IMG/VR virus record: IMGVR_UViG_3300021600_000032
Coordinates: 1-21,873 of that record
Length of the DNA: 21,873 bases
Reading direction: 5' to 3' (one strand)
Origin: a virus
Positions 7,793-15,508 of this stretch are shown piece by piece; position 1 is the first letter of the stretch; each line of letters starts with the position of its first letter. The translations under genes and the position numbers were made by a program. The notes under the pieces were generated by a model that had not been told where the DNA came from, ran no database searches, and worked only from the letters and a program-made list of their open reading frames with translations.

Positions 7793-9043
7793 ATGCCAAA
7801 TTTATATTTTAGAAATACAGGTAATGTTAACTATAACGTTACAACCAATTGGTCGTTGACTGATGGTGGAGCGTCTGCTGGTGTTATACCAACATCTGCT
7901 GATACCGTTTATTTCACAAGCAATAGTGGTAATGCAACAATTAATGTTGGTGTAGTAGCTGGTAGTATTGATTTTACAACTTATTTAAACACACTTTCAG
8001 TCGCATCAAATTATAACCTGTATGGCTCAAGCTTAATACTCGGAAGTGGTATGACACTTTCTGGTGCTTTTAATGTTGTAGCCAATAACCCTAATGTGAC
8101 ACTTAAATCAAATGGAAAGACTTGCAACGTTACTCTTGTTTTTAGTAATGCTGTAACTGGAGGTACAATAACCTTCTCTGATGCTTGGACATCAAGTGCC
8201 ACACTTCTATTTGCCGTTGGTGCCAATTCAACAGTTAATATTACTTCAACCCTAAAATCCACATCATTATTGCAACCACAAGGTGTTGCTTTGTTTTTTA
8301 GTGGGGGAACCATTAATTTAAGTGGTGGATTTACGCTCGGAGCTGGAACAAGTCCTGTTGGAACAACCGTTATTAATGTGACTGGAACAACAACAGTAAA
8401 TGGTACTGGTGGTGCATATCTTGGAACTCCATTTGTTATAAATGCTGGTGCTGGAATTGTAACATTTCCAAACGCTGGTATATTTGGTTATGCCTCAACT
8501 ACAAATACATTCACATATACAAGTGGTGTGGTGGTTACATCTGGAAATACACTTTATTTAGGTACTTCAACCCTAAATACAAATGGTATAAATTGGGATG
8601 CAATAATAGCAAGTTATACGGGTGGTGCAACAATAAATTTAACTTCACCATTAAACGCAAATTCGTTACTTCTTAGTTTTGGACCTTATACATTTGGTGG
8701 GACATCTGGTTTTAACATTAAAAACCTTTCAACAACAGGAACAATAGGTGTTGGTAGTACCACTCATACACTTGCAGCTGGTGTTACATATGCCATAACA
8801 AGTGCATTTACATCAACCAACGGAACAAGTACAAATAGAGAGGCATTCAAGTCATCAGTTTCTGGAACTACAGCAATACTAACACTTACTAACGGAGCAA
8901 CTTGTGATTTGGGATTTGTTAATGCAACAGATATTGATAGTTCAAGAGGAGCAACAATTTGGACATATAAGGGTGTGTTAAGTAACACAAATAATTGGAA
9001 TTTATTACCAACAAATAATGTAACAGTAGGAGGTTTATTTTAA
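7793..9043 (+). CDS. Beta-rich adhesin/fibre-like protein, paralogue A
   Basis: This 416-aa protein is almost entirely Gly, Thr, Ser, Asn and Val, in short strand-turn repeats, suggesting a beta-helix or beta-solenoid. It has an N-terminal module (TNWSLTDGGASAGVIPTSAD, then YFTSNSG) and a C-terminal module (DIDSSRGATIWTYKGVLSNT, then NNWNLL). Both recur in the next protein, so the two are tandem paralogues with a variable middle. There is no signal peptide, consistent with a virion protein rather than a secreted one. It probably forms a receptor-binding tip or a decoration fibre. A cargo or enzymatic role cannot be excluded, but no catalytic motif is visible. Confidence 0.7.
   Translation: MPNLYFRNTGNVNYNVTTNWSLTDGGASAGVIPTSADTVYFTSNSGNATINVGVVAGSIDFTTYLNTLSVASNYNLYGSSLILGSGMTLSGAFNVVANNPNVTLKSNGKTCNVTLVFSNAVTGGTITFSDAWTSSATLLFAVGANSTVNITSTLKSTSLLQPQGVALFFSGGTINLSGGFTLGAGTSPVGTTVINVTGTTTVNGTGGAYLGTPFVINAGAGIVTFPNAGIFGYASTTNTFTYTSGVVVTSGNTLYLGTSTLNTNGINWDAIIASYTGGATINLTSPLNANSLLLSFGPYTFGGTSGFNIKNLSTTGTIGVGSTTHTLAAGVTYAITSAFTSTNGTSTNREAFKSSVSGTTAILTLTNGATCDLGFVNATDIDSSRGATIWTYKGVLSNTNNWNLLPTNNVTVGGLF
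7889..7930 (+). repeat. Paralogue identity block A
   Basis: This 42-bp segment differs from 9140-9181 at 2 positions. It encodes PTSADxxYFTSNSG in both adhesin paralogues, indicating recent duplication or gene conversion. Confidence 0.85.
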
Positions 9044-9046
9044 GAT

Positions 9047-10762
9047 ATGGCATTAAGATATTTTTTAAATAACGGAACAGCTTGGAATTCAAATACCAAT
9101 TGGTCAACAACAGATGGTGGTGTAAGTGGTGCAACATATCCAACATCTGCTGATACAGCTTATTTCACAAGCAATAGTGGTCCTTGTACAATTACAGGAG
9201 TAAACGCTGCTGTTGGTAGTCTTTATTTTAGCGGAGCGACAGCTTATAATAAAACATTTAATGTTATAAGTTTTGGTGTTAATTTATATGGTATTGGTGG
9301 TAATGCTGTGTTATTTCTAAGTCCTAATATGACGGTAACAGGCTCAACAACAGGTTGTAATACACAACCAAGTGTAACAGCTTGCACCATAACATCTAAT
9401 GGAACTCCTTGGAATGGATATTTTCAATTTCTTAGTGGTATAAGTACTGTGACATATACAGATGCGATGGTATTTAATGGTCCAAATGTTTATTATCAAA
9501 ATGGAGGTACATCATCAATTGCTTCAACATTAACGTTTAATAATGGTTTTCAAGTGAATACAAGTGGCCAGATTGGTACATTTAATGGTGGAACTGTTTA
9601 TATAAAAGGTGGAACTTGGCAAGGAAATGGCAGTATAAACGGTACATCAAATTTTATTGTGAATAATACTACAATAAGTACTTTTGGTCCAAGTTTTGCA
9701 AATAACTTAACATTTGCTGGTACAGGTACAACAACATTTGCCAATAATTTTAATATATATACACCTTGTACACTTACATATACAAGTGGTAATATTATAA
9801 CAACAGGTGGTGTACTTAATATAGTTGGTTCAACAACGCTTCAAACAAGTGGAATGAGTTGGAATAATGTTTCATTTAATAACGCACCTAACATTACTCT
9901 TCTATCAAACTTAAATGTTTATAACACACTCACAATTAATGGAACTGCTGGAACAACATTTACAGGTGGAACGGGACTATTAAATTTCACATCTGGAGGT
10001 ACTGTCACAGGTTCTTTAACACTTAGCCCAACATCTGGTGTTGGTGCTGTATTACCAAATGATTGTAATGTATTGGATTTAACCATTACCTGTGGTAGTT
10101 CATCTGCTTCTATTACTGTTAATAATATAAACGTTTATAGGAATTTTACGTGTAATGGCTCACAGGTATTTAGTTCTCCATATTCAGCACCGTTCAACGT
10201 TAATATGGTTGGTACTGGAAATGTGACAACGACTGCTGCTGCTGGCATAGATTTTTGGGTTAATATCAATACCACAGGTACTACAACATTCACATCTGGT
10301 AGTACATTTGCTATGAGAGGATATCCAGCTGGTGGTTTCAGACAAAGTGGTTTTAAGTATTCTGCTGGTACAGTTGTTGTACAAAGTGGTCATATATTTT
10401 CAGTACCAACTGCTGGAACAGTAAACTTAAATATTGATAGTGGTCCAATTATTTGGTCTAACTTTAACTTAAGTGCTGGTATATCAATACCAACAAATGG
10501 TACTGTTAATATTGGAAATTCCTTCACAACACTTGCTGGTATAAGTACAGCAGCTGCTCATATTTCAATAACTGGTACTACGGGTTCTAAACTTAATCTA
10601 CTTCCTGGAGCAACACAAAACCTTGAATATCTTAATGGAACGAATATAGATAGTTCTGGTGGTCAAACAATTCTTACTTATAAGGGTGTAATTAGTGGAA
10701 CAAATAATTGGGCTTTATTATCCACACAACCAGCAACTGTTGTATCAACATTTATAAGGTAG
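9047..10762 (+). CDS. Beta-rich adhesin/fibre-like protein, paralogue B
   Basis: This 571-aa protein starts 3 nt after its paralogue. The N-terminal (TNWSTTDGGVSGATYPTSAD) and C-terminal (NIDSSGGQTILTYKGVISGT) modules match those of paralogue A, while the central repeats are longer and divergent. The composition is Gly/Thr/Ser/Asn-rich with few charged residues, again suggesting a beta-solenoid. Leu is often encoded CTT and Gly GGA, unlike the TTA/GGT bias of the sheath and upstream genes, so the pair may have entered as a block. It ends convergently 2 bp from the stop of the minus-strand RHH gene. Probable receptor-binding or capsule-interacting virion protein. Confidence 0.7.
   Translation: MALRYFLNNGTAWNSNTNWSTTDGGVSGATYPTSADTAYFTSNSGPCTITGVNAAVGSLYFSGATAYNKTFNVISFGVNLYGIGGNAVLFLSPNMTVTGSTTGCNTQPSVTACTITSNGTPWNGYFQFLSGISTVTYTDAMVFNGPNVYYQNGGTSSIASTLTFNNGFQVNTSGQIGTFNGGTVYIKGGTWQGNGSINGTSNFIVNNTTISTFGPSFANNLTFAGTGTTTFANNFNIYTPCTLTYTSGNIITTGGVLNIVGSTTLQTSGMSWNNVSFNNAPNITLLSNLNVYNTLTINGTAGTTFTGGTGLLNFTSGGTVTGSLTLSPTSGVGAVLPNDCNVLDLTITCGSSSASITVNNINVYRNFTCNGSQVFSSPYSAPFNVNMVGTGNVTTTAAAGIDFWVNINTTGTTTFTSGSTFAMRGYPAGGFRQSGFKYSAGTVVVQSGHIFSVPTAGTVNLNIDSGPIIWSNFNLSAGISIPTNGTVNIGNSFTTLAGISTAAAHISITGTTGSKLNLLPGATQNLEYLNGTNIDSSGGQTILTYKGVISGTNNWALLSTQPATVVSTFIR
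9140..9181 (+). repeat. Paralogue identity block B
   Basis: Partner of 7889-7930, with 40 of 42 bases identical. Confidence 0.85.
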
Positions 10763-10764
10763 AA

Positions 10765-10917
10765 TTAATCCTCACCGTATAAATCTTTTTTGGGTGTACA
10801 CTTTTCACGAATAATCTTCTCCACGTATGCAAACATTTTTAAACCATTCTCTTCACAATACTTCTTTAAAAGTTCATGTGTCTTAGGTGTTATTTTTATG
10901 TTTTTATCCCTTTTCAT
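10765..10917 (-). CDS. Small ribbon-helix-helix-like DNA-binding protein
   Basis: The minus strand encodes 50 aa from the ATG at 10917: MKRDKNIKITPKTHELLKKY, then CEENGLKMFAYVEKIIRE, ending YGED. The layout, a short strand (KNIKIT) followed by an amphipathic helix, a Gly turn and a second helix, is that of Arc/CopG-type ribbon-helix-helix regulators. Length is right for the family. The gene lies between two plus-strand genes and is divergent from the sheath gene. Three phased direct repeats lie just upstream (10933-10973), as expected for an autoregulated repressor. A larger plus-strand ORF overlaps it but has an implausible composition, so the minus frame is the real gene. Confidence 0.78.
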   Translation of the reverse strand: MKRDKNIKITPKTHELLKKYCEENGLKMFAYVEKIIREKCTPKKDLYGED

Positions 10918-10932
10918 TAGTGCTTTTTTTAT

Positions 10933-10973
10933 AAGTATCACAAAATATCAAAAAAGTAATACAAAAGTATCAC
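10933..10973. promoter_or_regulatory. Phased direct repeats upstream of the RHH gene, possible operator
   Basis: On the plus strand AAGTATCAC occurs at 10933-10941 and 10965-10973, with the variant AAGTAATAC at 10954-10962. The spacings of 21 and 11 bp are near whole helical turns. On the minus strand TACTTTTG (10962-10969) matches the Bacteroidota -7 consensus TAnnTTTG and overlaps a repeat, though no good -33 element is seen. An operator role is inferred. Confidence 0.5.
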
Positions 10974-11033
10974 TAAAATCATACTATTTAAATTATATAT
11001 TAAGCTTTACTATCGCTTTTGAAAAAAACGATA

Positions 11034-11041
11034 ATATTTAT
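11034..11041 (+). promoter_or_regulatory. ATATTTAT promoter-like element for the tail sheath
   Basis: The octamer lies 34 nt before the sheath ATG. The leader between is almost pure A with a few T, a Bacteroidota-style translation start region without Shine-Dalgarno sequence. Confidence 0.55.
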
Positions 11042-11075
11042 TATTAAAATAACTTAAACAAAAAAAATAAATTAA

Positions 11076-13853
11076 ATGGCTTCACAAAAAACATATCTAT
11101 CACCAGGTGTATTTACATCTGAAAAAGATCTAACCTTTATTGCACAACAAGTGGGTGTAACAACCTTAGGGTTAGCTGGTGAAACAGTTAAAGGACCAGC
11201 TTTTCAACCAATATTCATCACAAATTACGATGAGTATTTAACCATTTTTGGTGGTTTAAATCCTGCGAAATTCAGTAACAACGTACCGAAATATGAGCTT
11301 TCTTATATTGCGAAAAGTTACTTAACACAATCAAATCAATTATTTGTATCCAGAGTCTTGGGTTTAACAGGTTATGATGCGGGTTATGGTTGGGCAATTA
11401 CTTCAGTAGCTAATTATGACCCATCAACTATAGTAACAAATACGCCAACAACTTTTACAGCACATTTTACTGGTGCAACCTATGGTAATTTTAGTCATGT
11501 TAATGCAGAATATCTATATACATTAGGTTTATACCCTAACGGTACTACAACAACTTCAGCTATTATACCAGGTACGACAACAACATATCCTGAAGGTATT
11601 GTGTTTACAAGTATTGGTGGTTCAGCTTTTAGTGGTGTATCAGTAACAATCGATAATGTACTTCAGGTATCAGCCACAACAGGTTCTATTACAGGTACAG
11701 TTACAACTTATTCAGCTTCTACTTATACAGAATATGATGGAGTTGTATTAGCGTTATTAAGATCAAGAGCAACTTATTCTTCAGACATTCTTACTTGGAG
11801 TACCCAAAAAGTTGATAGTGGTGTAACTGTTAATATGGGATCAGCAACATCTAACCCATTAGCTGAGTTTACATTAACTGCAAATGGAAGTGCAGGTAGT
11901 TCAGACTATGTAGTATCACTTGATAGTACAGATGTAAATTATATTACAGGTGTATTAGGTGTTGATTGTCAAGACAGAAAAACAAAAATATATGTTGAGG
12001 AAATGTACCCAACTATGTTAAGTCATATGATTAGTAACAACTATATCTTAGGTTTAAATAGTACTTTAGTTCCTATTGATAATATTGACAACTATAAACA
12101 ACAATATCAAACCCCTGAAACTCCTTGGGTTGTATCTGAACTTCGTGGTAACAAAGTTAGTAAGATGTTTAAATTCATCTCTATATCTGATGGGACTGCA
12201 GCAAATACAGAAATTAAAATTTCAATTCAAAACATTAAACTTGATACAAAAGAGTTTGACGTTATAGTTAGACAGTGGAATGATACCGATGCAAGACCTT
12301 CAATTCTTGAAACTTTCAGTAAATGTGTTATGGATCCAACATCTAATAACTACATTGCCAACAGAATTGGTACTGCAGATGGTCAATTTACATTGAACAG
12401 TCAATTTATTATGGTGGTTATGAATGATACCGCTCCAATTGATAGTTTCCCAGCAGGTTTTGATGGTTATGTTGTTAGAGATTACGCAACAGCAAAAGCA
12501 CCTTTCATTGATTATAAAACAACTTATCATCCAGAAAGTGAAAGAATTAGAAAAGTTTATTTAGGTCTATCTGACACTGTTGGTATCGACCAAGATATGT
12601 TCTATTGGAAAGGTTTAACACAACAAGATGCGTTTGGACCAAACACAGGATATTCTTATTGGACAGCAACTACTAAAGGTTTCCATATGGATAGTGGAGC
12701 TACAATAGCAGGTGATTTCTCTGTAGGTGCAGCTGAATTCAGAAGTGACCTTGGTGTGGCAAACAATATTTATTCAAATGTAACAGCAAGAAAATTCACA
12801 TTCGTACCTTATTTTGGTTTTGATGGATGGGATTGTTATAGAACATCAAGAACAAATACTGATACATATAGAGTAGGTAAAGCTGGATGGATAACTGGTG
12901 TTAACCAAGGCCAATTTATTCAATTAGGACCTCAAGACGGAACTTCAGACTTATACGCTTACTTAAATTGTATTAACACATTTGCAAACCCTGAAACTGT
13001 TAATATTAACGTATTAGCAACCCCTGGTATTGATTACAGTATGAATAACTATCTTGTTCAAGAAACAATCGATATGATTGAAAATCAAAGAGCAGATTCC
13101 GTTTATATTGTAAACTCACCTGACGATGTTACTTATGATACTACAGATCCTACACTTGGTTTTGGATTTAATGCAAATCAAATAAATACAGCCGATGATT
13201 TAATTGGTTTATTAGGTGCAGCTGACATTGATTCCAACTATACAGCCACATACTGGCCATGGATACAAGAAAGAGATACTGAAAACACTGTAAACGTTTG
13301 GTTATCACCAACTCTTGAAGTTGTTACTAACATTGCGTTAACAGATAATATCGCTTTCCCATGGTACGCGGTAGCTGGTTACAACAGAGGTTTAACAAAC
13401 GCATTACAGGCAAGGGTTAAACTTACTGAAACAGATAGAGATACACTTTACAGTGGACGTGTAAATCCAATGGCAACTTTCTCTGATGTTGGTGTTGTAA
13501 TTTGGGGTAATAAAAACTTACAAGTTAAGGAATCCGTTCTTGATAGACTTAACATTAGAAGGTTGTTATTACAAGCTCGTAAATTGATTACAGCAGTTGG
13601 TGTTAGATTACTATTCGAACCAAATGACCAAATCGTAAGAAATCAATTCTTAAACTTAGTTAATCCAATCTTGGATAACATTAGAAAAGAAAGAGGTTTG
13701 GCTGATTTTAGAGTTCAATTATCTAACGACCCAGAAGAAATCGATAGAAATGAAATGAATGGCACTATATGGTTAAAACCGTTACCAGCCTTAGAATTCA
13801 TCATCATCGAATTTAACGTAACTCCAACAGGAGCATCATTTACTAACGTTTAA
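11076..13853 (+). CDS. Contractile tail sheath protein (gp18-like)
   Basis: This 925-aa protein is the sheath subunit that polymerises round the tail tube and contracts at infection. The N-terminus (YLSPGVFTSEKDLT, then GLAGETVKGPAFQP, then DEYLTIFGG) and the C-terminal domain (VVIWGNKNLQ, RLNIRRLLL, LLFEPND, RKERGLADF) are hallmarks of phage sheath proteins. The protein is clearly longer than T4 gp18 (659 aa as I recall). The extra length lies in the N-terminal to middle part, where residues about 110-300 are Thr/Ser/Gly-rich, probably a surface-exposed insertion domain. It has its own promoter-like octamer and is closed by a strong terminator hairpin. Confident call. Confidence 0.95.
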   Translation: MASQKTYLSPGVFTSEKDLTFIAQQVGVTTLGLAGETVKGPAFQPIFITNYDEYLTIFGGLNPAKFSNNVPKYELSYIAKSYLTQSNQLFVSRVLGLTGYDAGYGWAITSVANYDPSTIVTNTPTTFTAHFTGATYGNFSHVNAEYLYTLGLYPNGTTTTSAIIPGTTTTYPEGIVFTSIGGSAFSGVSVTIDNVLQVSATTGSITGTVTTYSASTYTEYDGVVLALLRSRATYSSDILTWSTQKVDSGVTVNMGSATSNPLAEFTLTANGSAGSSDYVVSLDSTDVNYITGVLGVDCQDRKTKIYVEEMYPTMLSHMISNNYILGLNSTLVPIDNIDNYKQQYQTPETPWVVSELRGNKVSKMFKFISISDGTAANTEIKISIQNIKLDTKEFDVIVRQWNDTDARPSILETFSKCVMDPTSNNYIANRIGTADGQFTLNSQFIMVVMNDTAPIDSFPAGFDGYVVRDYATAKAPFIDYKTTYHPESERIRKVYLGLSDTVGIDQDMFYWKGLTQQDAFGPNTGYSYWTATTKGFHMDSGATIAGDFSVGAAEFRSDLGVANNIYSNVTARKFTFVPYFGFDGWDCYRTSRTNTDTYRVGKAGWITGVNQGQFIQLGPQDGTSDLYAYLNCINTFANPETVNINVLATPGIDYSMNNYLVQETIDMIENQRADSVYIVNSPDDVTYDTTDPTLGFGFNANQINTADDLIGLLGAADIDSNYTATYWPWIQERDTENTVNVWLSPTLEVVTNIALTDNIAFPWYAVAGYNRGLTNALQARVKLTETDRDTLYSGRVNPMATFSDVGVVIWGNKNLQVKESVLDRLNIRRLLLQARKLITAVGVRLLFEPNDQIVRNQFLNLVNPILDNIRKERGLADFRVQLSNDPEEIDRNEMNGTIWLKPLPALEFIIIEFNVTPTGASFTNV

Positions 13854-13870
13854 TACTAAACAATTAAAAT

Positions 13871-13902
13871 AAAAAAAGGGTAGAAATTTCTACCCTTTTT
13901 TT
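13871..13902 (+). terminator. Intrinsic terminator after the tail sheath
   Basis: A perfect 32-bp palindrome with core GGGTAGAAATTTCTACCC is flanked by seven A on the left and eight T on the right. Because of the symmetry it could also stop minus-strand transcription. Confidence 0.9.
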
Positions 13903-13911
13903 TATACCCTA

Positions 13912-13919
13912 ATATTTAT
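13912..13919 (+). promoter_or_regulatory. ATATTTAT promoter-like element for the PQ-loop gene
   Basis: The octamer ends only 4 nt before the ATG at 13924. If it is a -10 element, the transcript would be leaderless or nearly so. It lies right after the sheath terminator and is part of the 14-mer shared with 6735-6748. Confidence 0.55.
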
Positions 13920-13923
13920 AAGT

Positions 13924-14574
13924 ATGCAATCATTGAATGAAGAAATTGTAAGAATTAAAAAGTTGATGAATATCAATGAAGATTATAAAAAATCTTTGAT
14001 ATCAGCAGCTATGGTTTGTTCACTTATAGGCGGTGTTGTTTCATGTAAAGGTAAAGACACAAAAACTGAATATGCTGTAAACGGTATTGATTTAGGTAAG
14101 AGTGTTCAAAAATTATCTGATAACGGTATACAAAAAGATACAGTTTTAACTGATATATTGGCAGAAATTAAAGCAAACCTTACAAGTAATAACCCATCAA
14201 AATTAATTAGTTTAAATAATAAACTAATGTCTTATGTACAATCAAAAGGTGTTAAAATAGAAAATAAAGAAGTAAACTTAGACGAGTCTGGTATTAAAGG
14301 TATGGGAATTACCGAGATATTTGGTTGGTTAGGTTCTTTATTATTAGCATTGTGTGGGGTACCACAGGCAATACAATCATATAAGGATAAACATTCAGAT
14401 GGTATTTCTTGGGGGTTCTTATTGTTGTGGGCATTTGGTGAATTATTTGCTATGGTATATGTTGGTGAAAAAGTTGACTTACCATTATTATTAAATTACG
14501 CAACTAATATTTTAATTGTTGGTGTGATGTTATACTACAAAGTTTATCCTAAAAGAGAAATCGATAAAATTTAA
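13924..14574 (+). CDS. PQ-loop (SemiSWEET-like) membrane protein with lipoprotein-like N-terminus
   Basis: This 216-aa protein has four parts. Residues 1-20 (SLNEEIVRIKKLMNINED) form a helical tag also found at the end of the 781-aa protein. Residues 21-41 look like a lipoprotein signal peptide: two Lys, a hydrophobic stretch and VVSC, with Cys41. Residues 42-125 are a polar linker. Residues 130-207 hold three hydrophobic helices with GVPQAIQSYKDKHSDGISWG after the first, the PQ-loop signature of the SWEET/SemiSWEET and PQ-loop transporter superfamily. SemiSWEETs are single three-helix units that dimerise to move sugars. No transport activity can be claimed here. Lying between sheath and tube genes, it may be a virion or host-membrane protein. 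The combination is unusual. Confidence 0.8.
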   Translation: MQSLNEEIVRIKKLMNINEDYKKSLISAAMVCSLIGGVVSCKGKDTKTEYAVNGIDLGKSVQKLSDNGIQKDTVLTDILAEIKANLTSNNPSKLISLNNKLMSYVQSKGVKIENKEVNLDESGIKGMGITEIFGWLGSLLLALCGVPQAIQSYKDKHSDGISWGFLLLWAFGELFAMVYVGEKVDLPLLLNYATNILIVGVMLYYKVYPKREIDKI

Positions 14575-14605
14575 TTAGTAAAAAAAACAATTTTTTACTA
14601 ATTAA
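14571..14605. terminator. AT-rich hairpin overlapping the PQ-loop stop codon
   Basis: TTAATTAGTAAAAAA (14571-14585) pairs with TTTTTTACTAATTAA (14591-14605) around a 5-nt loop. The TAA stop is inside the left arm. The stem has only one G-C pair and no clean terminal U-tract, so it may be a weak terminator or an RNA-processing structure. Confidence 0.45.
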
Positions 14606-14609
14606 ATGC

Positions 14610-14617
14610 ATATTTAT
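14610..14617 (+). promoter_or_regulatory. ATATTTAT promoter-like element
   Basis: The octamer lies 15 nt before the ATG of the 70-aa gene, immediately after the AT-rich hairpin, with an all A/G/T purine-rich leader. Confidence 0.5.
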
Positions 14618-14632
14618 TAAAAAAAAGAAATT

Positions 14633-14845
14633 ATGTCAAAAATAGTTAAAAAAGCAGACCTTGATGTACTTATCGAAAGTACTTTAAAACAAGCTGGTAT
14701 CGTAAAAGAAAGTACTGAACCTAAAAAAGAGGTTATAGTTGAGACTAAAATAGTAACTGAGCCTAAAAAAGAAGTTATCAGTGAAGATTTAAAAAGAGAG
14801 TTGGCAAACTTTAATAAACTAACAAATTACTCATATAAAAAATAA
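14633..14845 (+). CDS. Small charged helical protein, probable virion-associated
   Basis: This 70-aa protein has an N-terminal helix (KKADLDVLIESTLKQAGI) followed by two copies of a Glu/Lys segment (ESTEPKKEVIVE and VTEPKKEVISE) and a basic, aromatic tail (YSYKK). The leading helix resembles those of the neighbouring 201-aa and 216-aa proteins. No enzyme motif is present. It is followed after 3 nt by the 201-aa gene. A head-internal or assembly-related role is guessed from neighbours and from the shared helix; no family was recognised. Confidence 0.6.
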   Translation: MSKIVKKADLDVLIESTLKQAGIVKESTEPKKEVIVETKIVTEPKKEVISEDLKRELANFNKLTNYSYKK

Positions 14846-14848
14846 AAT

Positions 14849-15454
14849 ATGGCAACAAGATATAAATTAAGCAAAGACCAACTTGAAAGAATAGTTGAAA
14901 ACTTCGTAATGGAAGCTGCTTCTATTGAAAGCAAAAAATCTCCAGTTAAAAACATGATACCTAAACAAGGTGCTGAAGCAAAAAAACATGTTAAGAATAA
15001 AATGTCAGGTGACATGGTTGACCAAAGTGAAGGGATGCCATCAGTAACTCCTATGAAGAAAAAACTTTCTCAGGCACCAGAATCTAAAAAACATATGTCA
15101 AAAGCTAAAGCGTCTCACAACAACAAAGCTAAAGTTGTTAAAGAAGGTGAATTGGAAGAAGGATCTATTAAAAATGCGATTAGCAAGGTAGGTCAAAAAA
15201 TTGGTGCTACTGACGCCCCAAGAGACATTGTTAAGAATAAACAAGCTATAATGGATAAATTAAATTCTATGAAAAATGTAGAACATTACGTACTTGATAA
15301 AGAGAAAGTAAGTAAAGAAGAGTTCATGGATGCTATGAAAAAAAATAAATATTCAGGAAGTTTGGTTGAAATCCCAAGTCAAAAAGCGGTTACTTATAAA
15401 AAAGGACGTTATGGATTTGAGAGATTATCACCTGGTATTACTCCAGCTGGATAA
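14849..15454 (+). CDS. Lys/Glu-rich protein with N-terminal RIV-type helix, probable virion-associated
   Basis: This 201-aa protein opens with YKLSKDQLERIVENFVMEAA, an amphipathic helix of the pattern LxxxxLxRIVxxxVxxA that I associate with many small proteins of Bacteroidota phages. A strongly basic, disordered middle follows (residues about 30-100, many KK and SK pairs), then a more folded C-terminal domain (from about 105: GSIKNAISKVGQKIGA, then VEHYVLDKEKVSKEEFMDAM). A VVKEGELEEG stretch separates the parts and could be a protease-sensitive linker. It is the last gene before a strong bidirectional terminator. The function is unknown; a DNA-interacting internal virion protein is possible. 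Confidence 0.6.
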   Translation: MATRYKLSKDQLERIVENFVMEAASIESKKSPVKNMIPKQGAEAKKHVKNKMSGDMVDQSEGMPSVTPMKKKLSQAPESKKHMSKAKASHNNKAKVVKEGELEEGSIKNAISKVGQKIGATDAPRDIVKNKQAIMDKLNSMKNVEHYVLDKEKVSKEEFMDAMKKNKYSGSLVEIPSQKAVTYKKGRYGFERLSPGITPAG

Positions 15455-15474
15455 TTTTTAGAATAAACCATATA

Positions 15475-15508
15475 AAAAAACCTTAATGATTACTCATTAA
15501 GGTTTTTT
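15475..15508. terminator. Bidirectional terminator between convergent genes
   Basis: CCTTAATGA (15481-15489) pairs with TCATTAAGG (15494-15502) around a TTAC loop, flanked by A and T runs that extend the stem. The stop codon of the minus-strand zincin gene (15497-15499) lies in the right arm, so one hairpin serves both directions. Confidence 0.88.

Noticed and set aside
8011-9146. Several minus-strand open frames within the adhesin paralogues
   Set aside because: They lie antisense to long, repetitive coding sequence, have no promoter or fold features, and arise from the low-complexity Thr/Gly/Ser codons.
10790-11047. 85-aa plus-strand open frame rich in Phe, Ser and Ile
   Set aside because: It overlaps the RHH-like gene on the minus strand, which has sensible composition and fold, and it runs through the regulatory repeats. 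Its product looks like translated antisense and AT-rich spacer.
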